This document shows, piece by piece, positions 6,939 to 6,967 of a DNA stretch of 6,967 nucleotides. Source of the stretch: an uncultured Lachnospiraceae bacterium. GTDB taxonomy: Bacteria > Bacillota > Clostridia > Lachnospirales > Lachnospiraceae. The position numbers and the translations under genes were made by a program. Position 1 is the first letter of the stretch; every line of letters starts with the position of its first letter. The notes below the pieces were generated by a model. The model was not told where the DNA came from. It saw only the letters and a program-made list of their open reading frames with translations, and ran no database searches. The stretch covers positions 1-6,967 of the forward strand of contig CATLGN010000083.1 in the NCBI GenBank assembly GCA_949935685.1, in the 5' to 3' direction.

Positions 6939-6967
6939 ATGGGCTATTGCAAAGCGGACGGGGCGCC
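6939..6967 (+). CDS. Possible start of a downstream gene, cut by the window edge
   Basis: ATG 6939 opens a frame (MGYCKADGA) that is still open at the right edge. GGGAG at 6925-6929, 9 bases upstream, could be its ribosome binding site. It would begin 24 bases after the glycerate kinase stop, as expected for the next operon member. A competing ATG at 6914, overlapping the kinase stop codon (TGATG), is also open to the edge but lacks a clear ribosome binding site. Nine codons are too few to recognise a product. Confidence 0.25.

Overview
The window reads as chromosome from a moderately GC-rich member of the Clostridia, probably Lachnospiraceae-like. This is inferred from strong AGGAGG-type ribosome binding sites, tight gene packing on one strand, and the combination of a CdaR-type regulator, a GntP permease and a MOFRL-type glycerate kinase. 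No 16S rRNA or other taxonomic marker is present, so the assignment is only an inference. All genes lie on the + strand.

Bases 1-2880 hold a sugar isomerase/kinase pair. The first gene enters from the left edge and encodes an L-fucose/L-arabinose-isomerase-like protein (COG2407 type) with the expected metal-ligand positions. After a 74-base gap containing a strong GC-rich hairpin comes an FGGY-family carbohydrate kinase. The expected chemistry is aldose to ketose to ketose phosphate. The sugar is not readable from sequence, and no aldolase is present in the window.

Bases 2920-6914 hold a second recognisable module: a CdaR (sugar-diacid regulator) family transcription factor, a GntP-family permease and a glycerate 2-kinase of the MOFRL family. 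Together these suggest uptake of glycerate or a related sugar acid, its phosphorylation to 2-phosphoglycerate, and entry into lower glycolysis under control of the adjacent regulator. The 155-base gap before the permease is AT-rich. It carries a candidate extended -10 promoter followed by three copies of a GTNCGRCAAAAC-like repeat and an imperfect palindrome, making it the best candidate control region in the window.

The last 53 bases include a possible start of another gene that runs off the right edge. No mobile element, CRISPR array, tRNA, rRNA or defence gene was seen. Overall this is an ordinary carbohydrate/sugar-acid catabolic locus. The open questions are the substrate of the isomerase/kinase pair and the role of the two intergenic elements.
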